Source: Methyloversatilis sp. (GTDB lineage Bacteria > Pseudomonadota > Gammaproteobacteria > Burkholderiales > Rhodocyclaceae). Taken from it: a stretch of 64,000 nucleotides of DNA. The notes beneath the pieces were generated by a model, which saw only the letters and a list, made by a program, of their open reading frames with translations, searched no databases and was not told the DNA's origin. The stretch is from the NCBI GenBank assembly GCA_016791045.1, contig JAEUNO010000018.1, forward strand, positions 58,147 through 122,146. The letters are read 5' to 3'. Positions 30,552 to 38,973 of the stretch are shown piece by piece. Position 1 is the first letter of the stretch. The number at the start of each line of letters is the position of its first letter. The position numbers and the translations under genes were made by a program.

Positions 30552-31223
30552 ATGAACCAGGCCGCAACACTGAGTACCCTTGCAGGAAAGTCCGCCGTGC
30601 ATTCCGCCGGTGTCCGTGCGTGCGTGCTGGGTCGCGGCATGGCGCCCGCGCTGTCCGACCCGGCGCTCGAAGTCGTCGGTCGCCTGCACCCGGAACGCGC
30701 CGCGCTCGAACGCTTCATCGCCGGCTGTTTTTTCCGCGGCTACGGCGCGGTGATCACGCACTTTGCCGACACGCTGCTGGGTGTGCGCAACAGCGATGGC
30801 CAATGGGCGGCCGGACTGGGCTACAGCCTGCCGGGCGCGCGTCCGGTGTTCATCGAACAGTATCTCGATGTGCCGCTCGAAAGCGCGCTGGGCGGCGTGC
30901 TGGGCGAGCGGGTCGCCCGCGCTGCGGTGGCCGAAGTGGGCAATATGGCGTCGACGTCCGCCGGACTGGGGCGCCTGCTGATTGCACTCGCGACGCAGCA
31001 TTTCTACGCGCAGGGCCTGGATTACGTGGTGTTCACGGCCACGCGCGCGCTGGCCAATTCGTTCGTGCGCCTGGGCATTCCGATCTTTCCGGTGGCGGTG
31101 GCCGACCCGGCGCGGCTGCGCGACGGTGTCGGCAACTGGGGCAATTACTACCGCAACAGCCCGACCGTCATGGTCGGCCGCATTGCCAGCGGCCTGCACA
31201 CCGTGGTCGAGGACGCGGCGTGA
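30552..31223 (+). CDS. Thermostable-hemolysin family protein (T_hemolysin)
   Basis: A 223-residue protein with the family pattern ERFIAGCFFRGYGAVITHFADTLLGV, then GLGYSLPGARPVFIEQYLD, VAEVGNMAS and a C-terminal half like a GNAT acyltransferase (LIALATQHFYAQGLDYVVFTATRALANSFVRLG). No signal peptide, so the name hemolysin, taken from Vibrio, is unlikely to describe its job. From memory, the family resembles acyl-CoA or AHL-type acyltransferases. It has GGAGG six bases before ATG and its stop overlaps the ligase start (GTGA). First gene of a seven-gene unit. Confidence 0.75.
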   Translation: MNQAATLSTLAGKSAVHSAGVRACVLGRGMAPALSDPALEVVGRLHPERAALERFIAGCFFRGYGAVITHFADTLLGVRNSDGQWAAGLGYSLPGARPVFIEQYLDVPLESALGGVLGERVARAAVAEVGNMASTSAGLGRLLIALATQHFYAQGLDYVVFTATRALANSFVRLGIPIFPVAVADPARLRDGVGNWGNYYRNSPTVMVGRIASGLHTVVEDAA

Positions 31224-32695
31224 GTCGTCAGGCTGTCCTGATCGATGCCCACGGTGCCGCCGATGACGCGACCGTCATCGGCCGCGTCGACGCGCTGACC
31301 GAACGGCTGGCCGGGTGCCCGGGGCAGGTCGTGGCCCTGCTGGCTGGCAACGGCGTCGACTGGCTGATGGCCGATCGGGCCATCCGCCGGGCTGGCCGGG
31401 TCGCGCTGCCTTTGCCGACCTTCTTCACCGACGCGCAGTGCCGGCACGCACTGGATGCCGCAGGGTCTCCGGTGCTGCTGACGGATGATCCGTCACGCGC
31501 CGCGCGACTCGGGTTGAGCGCCGACACGAGATCGTCGCAAGGTCTTTCGGTGTGGACACGGCGCAATGAATCGGCGGTGGTCGTCCCGCCGATGACCACC
31601 AAGATCACCTTCACGTCGGGTACGACCGGCCAGCCCAAGGGGGTCTGCCTGACGTCGGCGCAACTGTCGGCGGTCACCGGTTCGCTGGTGCAGGTTGCAC
31701 GCGAACTGGGTATCCGTCGCCATCTGTGCATGCTGCCGCTGGCCGTGCTGCTCGAAAATGTGGCGGGCGCCGATGTGGCCATCGCGCTCGATGGCGAATG
31801 CGTGGTGCCGCCGCTGGCCGACGTCGGGCTGCACGGTTCGAGCAGTTTCGACGTGCGGACGGCGCTGGCTGCGCTGCATCGCTGGCAGCCGGACAGCGTC
31901 ATCCTGCTGCCGCAGATGCTGACCGCGCTGGTGGCCGCCGCCGAGGCGGGCGCACCGGTACCGCGCGGCCTGAAGCTGGTGGCGGTCGGTGGCGCCCGGG
32001 TGTCGCCCGACCTGATCACGCGTGCGCGGGCGCTCGGTTTTCCGGCCTGCGAAGGGTATGGCCTGTCCGAAGCGGGTTCGGTCGTGGCGCTGAACCGGCC
32101 CGACGACGCACCGGGGGCGGTCGGCCGCGTGCTGCCCCACCTGCGGGCGGAGATCGCGCCGGATGGCGAAATCCTGCTGCATGGCAGCCGGCTGGCCGGC
32201 TGTCTGGGGGCTGCCGCGCCGGCCGACGGACCGCTGCACACCGGCGATATCGGCCACGTCGATGCGCGCGGCTGTCTGCACGTCACCGGCCGCATCAAGC
32301 ATCAGATCATCACCGGCTTCGGTCGCAACGTGGCGCCCGAGTGGCCGGAAGCGGAACTGCTGGCCGCACCGTCCGTGGCGCAGGCGGTCGTGTTCGGCGA
32401 AGGTCGGCCGGGGCTGTGCGCGGTCATCGTTCCGCGCGGCGAGGTGACCGACGAAGCGCTCGCCGCCGTGGTGCGCGCGGCCAACGACCGCCTGCCCGAT
32501 TACGCCCGGATCACTCGCTGGCTGCGTGCCGACGCGCCTTTTTCTGCGCTCAACGGGCAGGCGACCGACAACGGCCGCGTGCGCAGGGATCCCATCTTCC
32601 GGGCCTACGGCGAACGGCTCGCCGTGCTGTACGAAGCCCCTCCCGAAGCTCACCTTCCCTTCACTGCGGAGACCTTTACAGATGTCGTTTCATGA
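31220..32695 (+). CDS. AMP-forming acyl-CoA synthetase/ligase-like protein
   Basis: ANL-superfamily enzyme of 491 residues, expected to activate a carboxylic acid as an acyl adenylate. P-loop TFTSGTTGQPKGV, A5 motif GYGLSEAG, A7 motif HTGDIGHVD and hinge region GRIKHQIITGFGRNVAPEWPE are all present; the last resembles long-chain acyl-CoA synthetases. At the A10 position the usual catalytic lysine seems replaced by arginine (ATDNGRVRRDP). Start is a GTG overlapping the upstream stop, and the end overlaps the oxidase gene by 14 bases. The substrate is unknown; a fatty acid is plausible. Confidence 0.8.
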   Translation: MSRQAVLIDAHGAADDATVIGRVDALTERLAGCPGQVVALLAGNGVDWLMADRAIRRAGRVALPLPTFFTDAQCRHALDAAGSPVLLTDDPSRAARLGLSADTRSSQGLSVWTRRNESAVVVPPMTTKITFTSGTTGQPKGVCLTSAQLSAVTGSLVQVARELGIRRHLCMLPLAVLLENVAGADVAIALDGECVVPPLADVGLHGSSSFDVRTALAALHRWQPDSVILLPQMLTALVAAAEAGAPVPRGLKLVAVGGARVSPDLITRARALGFPACEGYGLSEAGSVVALNRPDDAPGAVGRVLPHLRAEIAPDGEILLHGSRLAGCLGAAAPADGPLHTGDIGHVDARGCLHVTGRIKHQIITGFGRNVAPEWPEAELLAAPSVAQAVVFGEGRPGLCAVIVPRGEVTDEALAAVVRAANDRLPDYARITRWLRADAPFSALNGQATDNGRVRRDPIFRAYGERLAVLYEAPPEAHLPFTAETFTDVVS

Positions 32696-33350
32696 ACGCC
32701 TGCAGCGCGAAACCGCTGCCGAACGCGCCCACCTGCTGAGCGCTCCCATCCTGCAGGACGCGGTGTCCGGTCGCGTGACGCTGACGCAGTACCGTGCCTT
32801 CCTCGGTCAGGCCTTCCATCACGTCCGGCACACCGTGCCGCTGCTGATGGCCTGCGGTGCGCGCCTGCCGGCGCGGCACGAAGCGCTGCGGCACGCCATT
32901 GCCGAGTACATCGACGAGGAGATCGGCCACGAGGAATGGATACTCGACGACATCGCGGCCTGCGGCGGTCAACGCGAAGCGGCCCGCAACGCCGAGCCCG
33001 GGGTCGAGGCCGAATTGATGGTGGCCTACGCGCACGACTGGATTGCGCGCAAGAATCCGGTCGGATTCTTCGGCATGGTGCATGTGCTCGAAGGCACCAG
33101 CGTGTCGATTGCGACCACTGCGGCCGAGCGCATCGCGCACAGCCTGCATCTGCCGCCGGCCGCCTTCACCTACCTCAATTCGCACGGCTCGCTGGACCAG
33201 GAGCACGTGCGCTTCTTCGCCACCCTGATGGACGGCCTGGACGACGAGGATGACCGGCTGGCGGTCATCCATGTGGCACGTGTGATGTACCGGCTGTACG
33301 GCGACCTGTTCCGCTCGCTGACGCCCCGGCACGAGGCGGTCGCGGCATGA
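32682..33350 (+). CDS. TenA/PqqC-like heme-oxygenase-fold di-iron oxidase candidate
   Basis: A 222-residue all-helical protein. Likely metal ligands follow the order seen in heme-oxygenase-like di-iron enzymes such as CADD and UndA: E80-x2-H83 (EEIGHEEW), E137 (HVLEGTSV), then H168-x3-D172-x2-H175 (SHGSLDQEH). That pattern distinguishes it from thiaminase TenA, which has no metal. Members of this group cleave or oxidise fatty acids or amino acids with O2. The ATG lies within the end of the ligase gene, and the stop overlaps the SDR start. The function is inferred from residues only. Confidence 0.75.
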   Translation: MSFHERLQRETAAERAHLLSAPILQDAVSGRVTLTQYRAFLGQAFHHVRHTVPLLMACGARLPARHEALRHAIAEYIDEEIGHEEWILDDIAACGGQREAARNAEPGVEAELMVAYAHDWIARKNPVGFFGMVHVLEGTSVSIATTAAERIAHSLHLPPAAFTYLNSHGSLDQEHVRFFATLMDGLDDEDDRLAVIHVARVMYRLYGDLFRSLTPRHEAVAA

Positions 33351-34156
33351 AGGCTGATCTTCGCGTCGTGCTGACCGGCGCGACGGGCGGCATCGGCGGG
33401 GCGATCGCGAAGGCGCTCGCCCCGCGCTGCGCTGCGCTGCTGCTGGTCGGTCGCGACGTGGTGAAGCTCGCGGCACTGCAGGCCGAGCTGACATTCGCAT
33501 TTCCCGCGCTGGACGTGCGCATCGTCCGCGCGGACCTGACCGCTGCGTCGGGCCGGAGCGCCGTGCTGGCGGCCGCCGAAGCACTGCCGGGCGGCGCAGA
33601 CCTGTTGATCAACAACGCCGGTGTAGGCCAGCTCGCATGGTTCGAGGACCAGTCACCCGAACAGATCGAACACATCCTGCACACCAACGCGCTGGCGCCG
33701 ATGCTGCTGGTACACGCACTGCTGCCGCTGCTGCACCGGCAGAAGAAGGCGCGCGTCGTGAACATCGGCTCCATCCTGGGCGACATCGGTCACCCGGGCA
33801 GCGTCGCCTACTGCGCGAGCAAGTTCGCGCTGCGCGGCTTCAGCGAAGCGTTGCGACGCGAATTGGCCGGCAGCCGCATCGAGCTGCAGTACCTCGCTCC
33901 GCGCGCCACGCAGACCACCCTGAACAGCTCGGCCCAGGTCGCGCTGAACCGCGAACTGGGCGTCGCCAGCGATACCCCTGAAACCGTCGCGCAGGCACTG
34001 CTGGCGCTGCTCGACAACCGGCGTCCGGAGGGCCATCTCGGCTGGCCGGAGCGCCTTTTCGTCCGGATCAACCGTATGCTGCCGTCGCTGGTCGATTCCA
34101 GCCTCGCAAAACAGCTGCCGGTCATTCGTCGTCACGCACAAACAGTCAGCAAATGA
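33347..34156 (+). CDS. Short-chain dehydrogenase/reductase
   Basis: Classical SDR of 269 residues: cofactor motif TGATGGIG near the N-terminus, NNAG, catalytic Ser in NIGSILGDIG and YCASK with Tyr and Lys. The C-terminal 50 residues (LGWPERLFVRINRMLPSLVD) resemble SDRs that act on membrane-bound or long acyl substrates. A basic-lysine NADPH preference is not clear from sequence. It overlaps the di-iron oxidase gene (ATGA) and is followed after 13 bases by the TPR protein. Confidence 0.85.
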   Translation: MKADLRVVLTGATGGIGGAIAKALAPRCAALLLVGRDVVKLAALQAELTFAFPALDVRIVRADLTAASGRSAVLAAAEALPGGADLLINNAGVGQLAWFEDQSPEQIEHILHTNALAPMLLVHALLPLLHRQKKARVVNIGSILGDIGHPGSVAYCASKFALRGFSEALRRELAGSRIELQYLAPRATQTTLNSSAQVALNRELGVASDTPETVAQALLALLDNRRPEGHLGWPERLFVRINRMLPSLVDSSLAKQLPVIRRHAQTVSK

Positions 34157-34169
34157 GAGGAATCAGCAA

Positions 34170-34814
34170 ATGAAGATGTCCATCAAATCCTTTCTGTCCA
34201 TCACCGCCCTGTTCCTGATCACGCCGGCCTGGGCGGGTCTGGACGAGTCGATCACCCGACTGCAGTCGGAGTGGGAACAGATCAAGTACAAGCAGCCGGC
34301 CGACAAGCAGGAAAAGGCCTACGAGGCGTTGACCAAGGACGCCGCCGCCGTGCGCGCGGAGCATCCGGACCGCTCCGAAGCCGACATCTGGTACGCCATC
34401 GCACTGGCCAGCCAGGCGGGTGCGAAAGGCGGGCTCGGTGCGCTGTCGCTGGCCAAGGAAGCGCGCACCGTGCTGGAACAGTCGCTGGCGCGCAATCCGG
34501 AGGCGCTGAACGGCTCGGCCTACGTGACGCTGTCTTCGCTGTACTGCCAGGTGCCCGGCTGGCCGATCGGCTTCGGTGACAAGGACAAGGCGCGCGAACT
34601 GCTGAACAAGGCGCTCGCACTCAACCCGAACGGCATCGATCCGCACTACTTCATGGGCGATTGCCTGTATCGGGCCGGCGAGTACGAAAAGGCGCGTGCG
34701 TCGCTCGAGACGGCGCTCAAGGCGCCGGCACGGCCGAACCGCCCGCTGGCCGACGAAGGGCGCCGCAAGGAGATCGAAGCCCTGATGGTCAAGGTGAAGG
34801 AAAAGCTGAAATAG
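34170..34814 (+). CDS. Periplasmic TPR protein of the hemolysin-family operon
   Basis: A 214-residue exported protein. A signal peptide ends near AWA-G (residue 22-23), followed by helical repeats with TPR-like consensus (ALSLAKEARTVLEQSLARNPEALNG; DKARELLNKALALNPNGIDPHYFMGDCLYRAGEYEKARASLETAL). AGAGGAA precedes the ATG. No enzyme motif. It probably acts as a protein-binding scaffold outside the inner membrane, possibly feeding the kinase encoded two genes on. Confidence 0.75.
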   Translation: MKMSIKSFLSITALFLITPAWAGLDESITRLQSEWEQIKYKQPADKQEKAYEALTKDAAAVRAEHPDRSEADIWYAIALASQAGAKGGLGALSLAKEARTVLEQSLARNPEALNGSAYVTLSSLYCQVPGWPIGFGDKDKARELLNKALALNPNGIDPHYFMGDCLYRAGEYEKARASLETALKAPARPNRPLADEGRRKEIEALMVKVKEKLK

Positions 34815-34860
34815 GCCACCTGTCATCGGCTGACCGGCCGCAACGCGTTTTGGAGCGACA

Positions 34861-35577
34861 ATGACGCACTTCCGATATGGCGCGATCCGACCGATGAGGG
34901 TTCTGCTGGTTGAAGACGATGAACTGCTCGGCAGCGGCATCTGCGACGCGCTCGAGCGCACGCGCTACACCGTCGAATGGGTACGTGATGGCGCGCAGGC
35001 GCTCGAGGCGCTGCGCGGCTCGGGTGTCGATCTGGCCGTGCTCGATCTCGGCCTGCCCCGGATGGACGGCATGGAGGTGTTGCGCCGTGCGCGCGAGGCC
35101 GGCGTGACCACACCGGTGCTGGTGCTGAGCGCGCGCGACACCACGCTGCAGCGCATCGGCGGCCTGGACGCCGGCGCCGATGACTATCTGACCAAGCCGT
35201 TCGATCTTGACGAACTGATGGCGCGCATCCGCGTGCTGGAGCGACGCACCCGCGGTGCGGTCGTCAATGTGATCCGGCATGGCACCATCGAGGTCGACAC
35301 CTCGGCGATGACGGTCAGCGTGGACGGCCGCACCGTCGAACTGCAGCGGCGCGAATACATGGTGCTGCGCAAACTGCTGGAAAACATCGGCCATGTACTG
35401 AGCCGGCAGCAGCTGGTGGACAACATCTACGGCTGGGACAGTGAGCTGGAAAGCAATGCACTCGATGTGCACATCCACAATCTGCGGCGCAAGCTGCATC
35501 CCGGCCTGATCCGCACGGTGCGCGGTGTCGGCTATGTGATCGATCCGCTGCCGGCGGCTGCCCGGTCCGACCGCTGA
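34861..35577 (+). CDS. OmpR/QseB-type response regulator
   Basis: DNA-binding regulator of 238 residues. Phosphoacceptor D62 (AVLDLGLPRMDG), lysine in DDYLTKPFD, and a winged helix at about 135-230 (RREYMVLRKLLEN, SNALDVHIHNLRRKL, RTVRGVGYVI), like QseB/PmrA. I kept the first ATG because GGAG lies five bases upstream; the family N-terminus (MRVLLVEDD) begins 11 codons later. One base separates its stop from the kinase start codon. Probably controls the upstream pathway genes. Confidence 0.88.
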   Translation: MTHFRYGAIRPMRVLLVEDDELLGSGICDALERTRYTVEWVRDGAQALEALRGSGVDLAVLDLGLPRMDGMEVLRRAREAGVTTPVLVLSARDTTLQRIGGLDAGADDYLTKPFDLDELMARIRVLERRTRGAVVNVIRHGTIEVDTSAMTVSVDGRTVELQRREYMVLRKLLENIGHVLSRQQLVDNIYGWDSELESNALDVHIHNLRRKLHPGLIRTVRGVGYVIDPLPAAARSDR

Positions 35578-35578
35578 C

Positions 35579-37066
35579 GTGGCGCAGCCGGGACGCGTGT
35601 CGATACGCCTGCTTCTGCTGGCCGGCAGCGCAGTCATCCTGCTCGGCGTGCTGGGCAGCACCGTGTGGCTGGCCGTCGCGGCCGGCCGCGACGAGGCGGA
35701 CGAACTGTTCGATGCCCGCCTGGCCACCTCGGCCCGCGTGCTCGACAGCCTGATGGCGCGCCAGATCGAGCACGCCACGCTCAATGCGCCGCTGGTCATG
35801 GATCTGCCCGCACCGATCCGTGCCGGGGCCCGGGCGCACGACCGGGCGCTCGATGCCGGCGTAACCATGCCTTTCTCGTGGCGCCTGCAGGACTGGCTGT
35901 TCGGGCATCACGATGTCGAGTCCTCGCTCGGTCACGAATACGAAACCCATATTGCGTACCAGATATGGAGCGAAGCGGCGGATGAGGCCGCGGCCACGCT
36001 GCTGGCGCGGTCATCGTCCGCACCGGCCGCACCCTTCGCACCGCTGCGCAAGGGATTCAGCGACCACACGCTGGAGGACGGCATATGGCGCGTGTTCGTG
36101 CTGCACTCCGGCGACGTGTGGATACAGGTTGCCGAGCGCGCCGACGCGCGCGAGGAACTGTCGGCCAAGCTGGGTTGGGCCACCGGTGCGCCGCTGCTGA
36201 TCGGTCTGCTGGTCGTGCTGCTGCTGACCGGCCTGTTGATCGGCTATGGTCTGGCGCCGCTGTCCGAGCTGGCCGAACGCATTTCCGCCCGTCGGCCGCA
36301 GGACGACGAGCCGCTGTCGCTGACCCGGGTGCCGAGCGAGATCGAACCGGTGCTGAGCGCGCTGAACGGCCTGTTCGGGCGCGTGCGCAGCACGCTGGAA
36401 CGCGAGCGTCGCTTCATCGATTCGGCGGCGCATGAGCTGCGGACACCGCTGGCCGCGTTGAAGATACATGCCCAGAACGCCCGCCGTGCGGAAGATGCCG
36501 CACAGCGTGACGCCTCGCTCGATCACCTGCTGGCCGGCGTGTCGCGATCGGTGCATCTGGCCGAACAGATGCTGGCGCACAGTCGCGCCGGGCGACAGAC
36601 GGACTGTGTGCCGGTATCGCTGCGCGACGTGACCCGCGATGCGGTGGCGCAGCGCCGGCCCGGCTGCGACGCCAGCGGCCACCCGCTGGAACTCGAACTG
36701 TGCGATGCCCCGTGCATGCTGCTGGCGGACGCCAACGGCCTGTCGAGCATGGTCGGCAACCTGATCGACAACGCACAGCGGTACGCGCCGTCAGGCAGCG
36801 CGATCCAGGTCGCGCTGCATGCGCGCGACGGTCAGGCCGTGCTGTCGGTCAGCGACGCCGGTCCGGGCATTCCGGCCGAGCTGCGCGAAAGGGTGTTCGA
36901 GCCCTACTACCGCATACCCGGTTCGGCCGGCAGCGGCAGCGGCCTCGGGCTGGCCATCGTGCGCGAAGTGGTCGAGCGTCTCGGCGGTCAGATTGCGCTG
37001 CTCGATGGCGAAGGCGGCCACGGCATGCGCGTGGAACTGACGATTCCCCTGCTCAGCGAGCGCTGA
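35579..37066 (+). CDS. QseC-like sensor histidine kinase
   Basis: Membrane kinase of 495 residues with a GTG start. One span at about residues 10-30, a periplasmic sensor region of about 165 residues, a second span (about 202-222), HAMP-like linker, HisKA with AAHELRTPLAAL (His285), and ATPase domain with N-box MVGNLIDNAQRYAP and G-boxes SDAGPGIP and GSGLGLAIV. The periplasmic region has no domain I recognise, so the signal is unknown. It ends overlapping murU by 14 bases tail to tail, closing the seven-gene unit. Confidence 0.88.
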   Translation: MAQPGRVSIRLLLLAGSAVILLGVLGSTVWLAVAAGRDEADELFDARLATSARVLDSLMARQIEHATLNAPLVMDLPAPIRAGARAHDRALDAGVTMPFSWRLQDWLFGHHDVESSLGHEYETHIAYQIWSEAADEAAATLLARSSSAPAAPFAPLRKGFSDHTLEDGIWRVFVLHSGDVWIQVAERADAREELSAKLGWATGAPLLIGLLVVLLLTGLLIGYGLAPLSELAERISARRPQDDEPLSLTRVPSEIEPVLSALNGLFGRVRSTLERERRFIDSAAHELRTPLAALKIHAQNARRAEDAAQRDASLDHLLAGVSRSVHLAEQMLAHSRAGRQTDCVPVSLRDVTRDAVAQRRPGCDASGHPLELELCDAPCMLLADANGLSSMVGNLIDNAQRYAPSGSAIQVALHARDGQAVLSVSDAGPGIPAELRERVFEPYYRIPGSAGSGSGLGLAIVREVVERLGGQIALLDGEGGHGMRVELTIPLLSER

Positions 37067-37748
37067 CCGCGCGCGCCAGTGCGTCAACGTCGGCCAGTCG
37101 CTGCGGTGTGCCGACGTCGAACCAGTGCCCGGTGTGCAGCGCGCCGTTCACCTGCCGCCCGCGCATCGCCGCGCGCAGCAGCGGTGCCAGTTTCGCCGGC
37201 GCATCCGGGTCGAGCGCGCCGAACAGTGACGGGTGGTAGGCGGCGACGCCGGAAAACGTCAGCTTCGGTCCGCCGGTCTCGCCCACGTGTCCGTCGACCA
37301 GCGTGAAATCCCCGTCGGGGTGATGCGGCGGATTCGGCACCAGCAGCAGATGGGCCAGCGTGCCGTCCGCCATCAGCCTGCCGGCGGCGCGTTGCAGCGC
37401 GGCGACGTCGACGTCGCACCAGATGTCGCCGTTGATCACGATGAAGGTCTGTGCGCCGAGCAAAGGCAGCGCATGCGCGATGCCGCCGGCGGTTTCCAGC
37501 GCGCCCGGCGGCTCGGCCGACCAGCGGATCGACGCGCCGAAGGCCGCGCCGTCGCCCAGCGCCTCGACCAGCCTGTCGCCGAGGTGGGCATGGTTGATCA
37601 CCAGATCCGTCACGCCGGCCGCCACCAGCCGTTCGATGTGCCACACGATCAGCGGCTTGCCGCCGACTTCCAGCAGCGGCTTGGGCAGATGGTCGGTCAG
37701 CGGCCGCATGCGTTCGCCGCGTCCGGCGGCCAGGATCATGGCCTTCAT
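37053..37748 (-). CDS. murU: N-acetylmuramate-1-phosphate uridylyltransferase
   Basis: Nucleotidyltransferase of 231 residues in peptidoglycan recycling, converting MurNAc-1-P to UDP-MurNAc. The N-terminal pyrophosphorylase signature AAGRGERMRPLTDHLPKPLL and metal-binding INGDIWCD are present. It follows amgK with 10 bases between, the same order as in Pseudomonas. The two together bypass de novo UDP-MurNAc synthesis, which in Pseudomonas gives intrinsic fosfomycin tolerance. Confidence 0.9.
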   Translation of the reverse strand: MKAMILAAGRGERMRPLTDHLPKPLLEVGGKPLIVWHIERLVAAGVTDLVINHAHLGDRLVEALGDGAAFGASIRWSAEPPGALETAGGIAHALPLLGAQTFIVINGDIWCDVDVAALQRAAGRLMADGTLAHLLLVPNPPHHPDGDFTLVDGHVGETGGPKLTFSGVAAYHPSLFGALDPDAPAKLAPLLRAAMRGRQVNGALHTGHWFDVGTPQRLADVDALARAVSAR

Positions 37749-37758
37749 CGCACGCGCC

Positions 37759-38763
37759 TCAGAAGGTGTAGCCGGTCTGCGGCGTGATGCCCTCAAGCCG
37801 CTGCAGCAGACGGGCGAGCGGCGCCAGATCGCGATAACGCTGACTGGTCTGCAGCAGGTACTTCATGACCCGTGGCAGGTCCTTCAGGTAACCGTCCTTG
37901 CCGTCGCGGTGATACAGGCGGGCAAAGATGCCCAGCACTTTCAAGTGGCGCTGCACGCCCATGAATTCGTAATCGCGGTGGAAGTCGGCGAAATCGGCAC
38001 GCACCGGCAGGCCGGCGCGGCGCGCGCCCTGCCAGTAGCGGATCAGCCAGTCGAGCACCTGATCCTCTTCCCAGTCGATGTAGGCATCCTTGAACAGGCT
38101 GACCAGGTCGTAGCTGATCGGTCCGAAGACCGCGTCCTGGAAGTCGATCACGCCCGGGTTGGGCCGGGTGACCATCAGGTTGCGGCTGTGGTAGTCGCGG
38201 TGCACGAAAACCTGCGGCTCGGCCAGATTGACCGCGAGCACCCGGTCGAACACCTCGTACAGGGCGTTCGCCTCCTTTTCGTCGAGCTCGGCCTTCAGGT
38301 GGCGGCCGACGTACCAGACCGGAAACAGCTCCATTTCGGCCAGCAGCCGGTCGTGGTCGTAGGCCGGCAGCACATCCGGCCGGCTGGCTTTCTGGATGTC
38401 GATCAGGGCGCTGGTCGCGTCGTGGTACAGCGCGGCGGCGTTGTCGGCATCGAGCACATCGAGATAGGTGGTGTTGCCGAGGTCGGACAGCAGCAGGAAG
38501 CCGCGCTCGACATCCTGCGCGCGCACCGCCGGCACGTGGGCGCCGGCCGACTCGAACAGCGCCTGCACCGCGAGGAAGGGGCGGCAATCCTCCTGCGGCG
38601 GCGGCGCGTCCATCGCGACATGACTGGCGCCGTCGTCCAGCGTCACGCGGAAATAGCGGCGGAAGCTCGCGTCGGCCGAAGCCGGGCGGATGTCGAGCGG
38701 ACGACCGGGAAACTGCTGGTGCAGCCATCCGGTCAGGGCGTCAAGGCGAAGGTCTTGTGTCAT
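37759..38763 (-). CDS. amgK: N-acetylmuramate/N-acetylglucosamine kinase
   Basis: Aminoglycoside-phosphotransferase-fold sugar kinase of 334 residues that phosphorylates MurNAc at C1. Catalytic loop HRDYHSRNLMV and metal-binding VIDFQDAVFGPISYDLVSLF are intact. The ATG was chosen at MTQDLRLDALTGWL; the frame continues 25 codons upstream without homology. Divergent from lptD across 210 bases, which hold a short inverted repeat (TGGCAA / TTGCCA) and no gene. Confidence 0.9.
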   Translation of the reverse strand: MTQDLRLDALTGWLHQQFPGRPLDIRPASADASFRRYFRVTLDDGASHVAMDAPPPQEDCRPFLAVQALFESAGAHVPAVRAQDVERGFLLLSDLGNTTYLDVLDADNAAALYHDATSALIDIQKASRPDVLPAYDHDRLLAEMELFPVWYVGRHLKAELDEKEANALYEVFDRVLAVNLAEPQVFVHRDYHSRNLMVTRPNPGVIDFQDAVFGPISYDLVSLFKDAYIDWEEDQVLDWLIRYWQGARRAGLPVRADFADFHRDYEFMGVQRHLKVLGIFARLYHRDGKDGYLKDLPRVMKYLLQTSQRYRDLAPLARLLQRLEGITPQTGYTF

Positions 38764-38973
38764 GGGGCGGGTGTCGTGAGCGAACGGAGGACGAGCCGTC
38801 GGCGTCCCGGCGGGCGGGCGGTGGCAAATTGTTGCCAATGCGGACCGGGAAGCGGGTGGCGTTTGATAAGATGCGCGATTCTATAACGCGGCTGCAGACA
38901 GTCCGGCAGATGCACGCCGTGACGCTGTCGCCGTCATCCAACCGCGATCTGCCCGCTTCCAGTTTCCTCATTC

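Noticed and set aside
30524-31219. Upstream extension of the acyl ligase frame to about 30.5 kb, giving a 723-residue protein
   Set aside because: The extension overlaps the whole T_hemolysin gene in another frame, lacks domain similarity, and the GTG at 31220 gives the expected overlap and family N-terminus.
30552-31223. Thermostable-hemolysin protein as a secreted toxin
   Set aside because: No signal peptide or membrane-insertion segment, and it is embedded in an operon of cytosolic metabolic enzymes.
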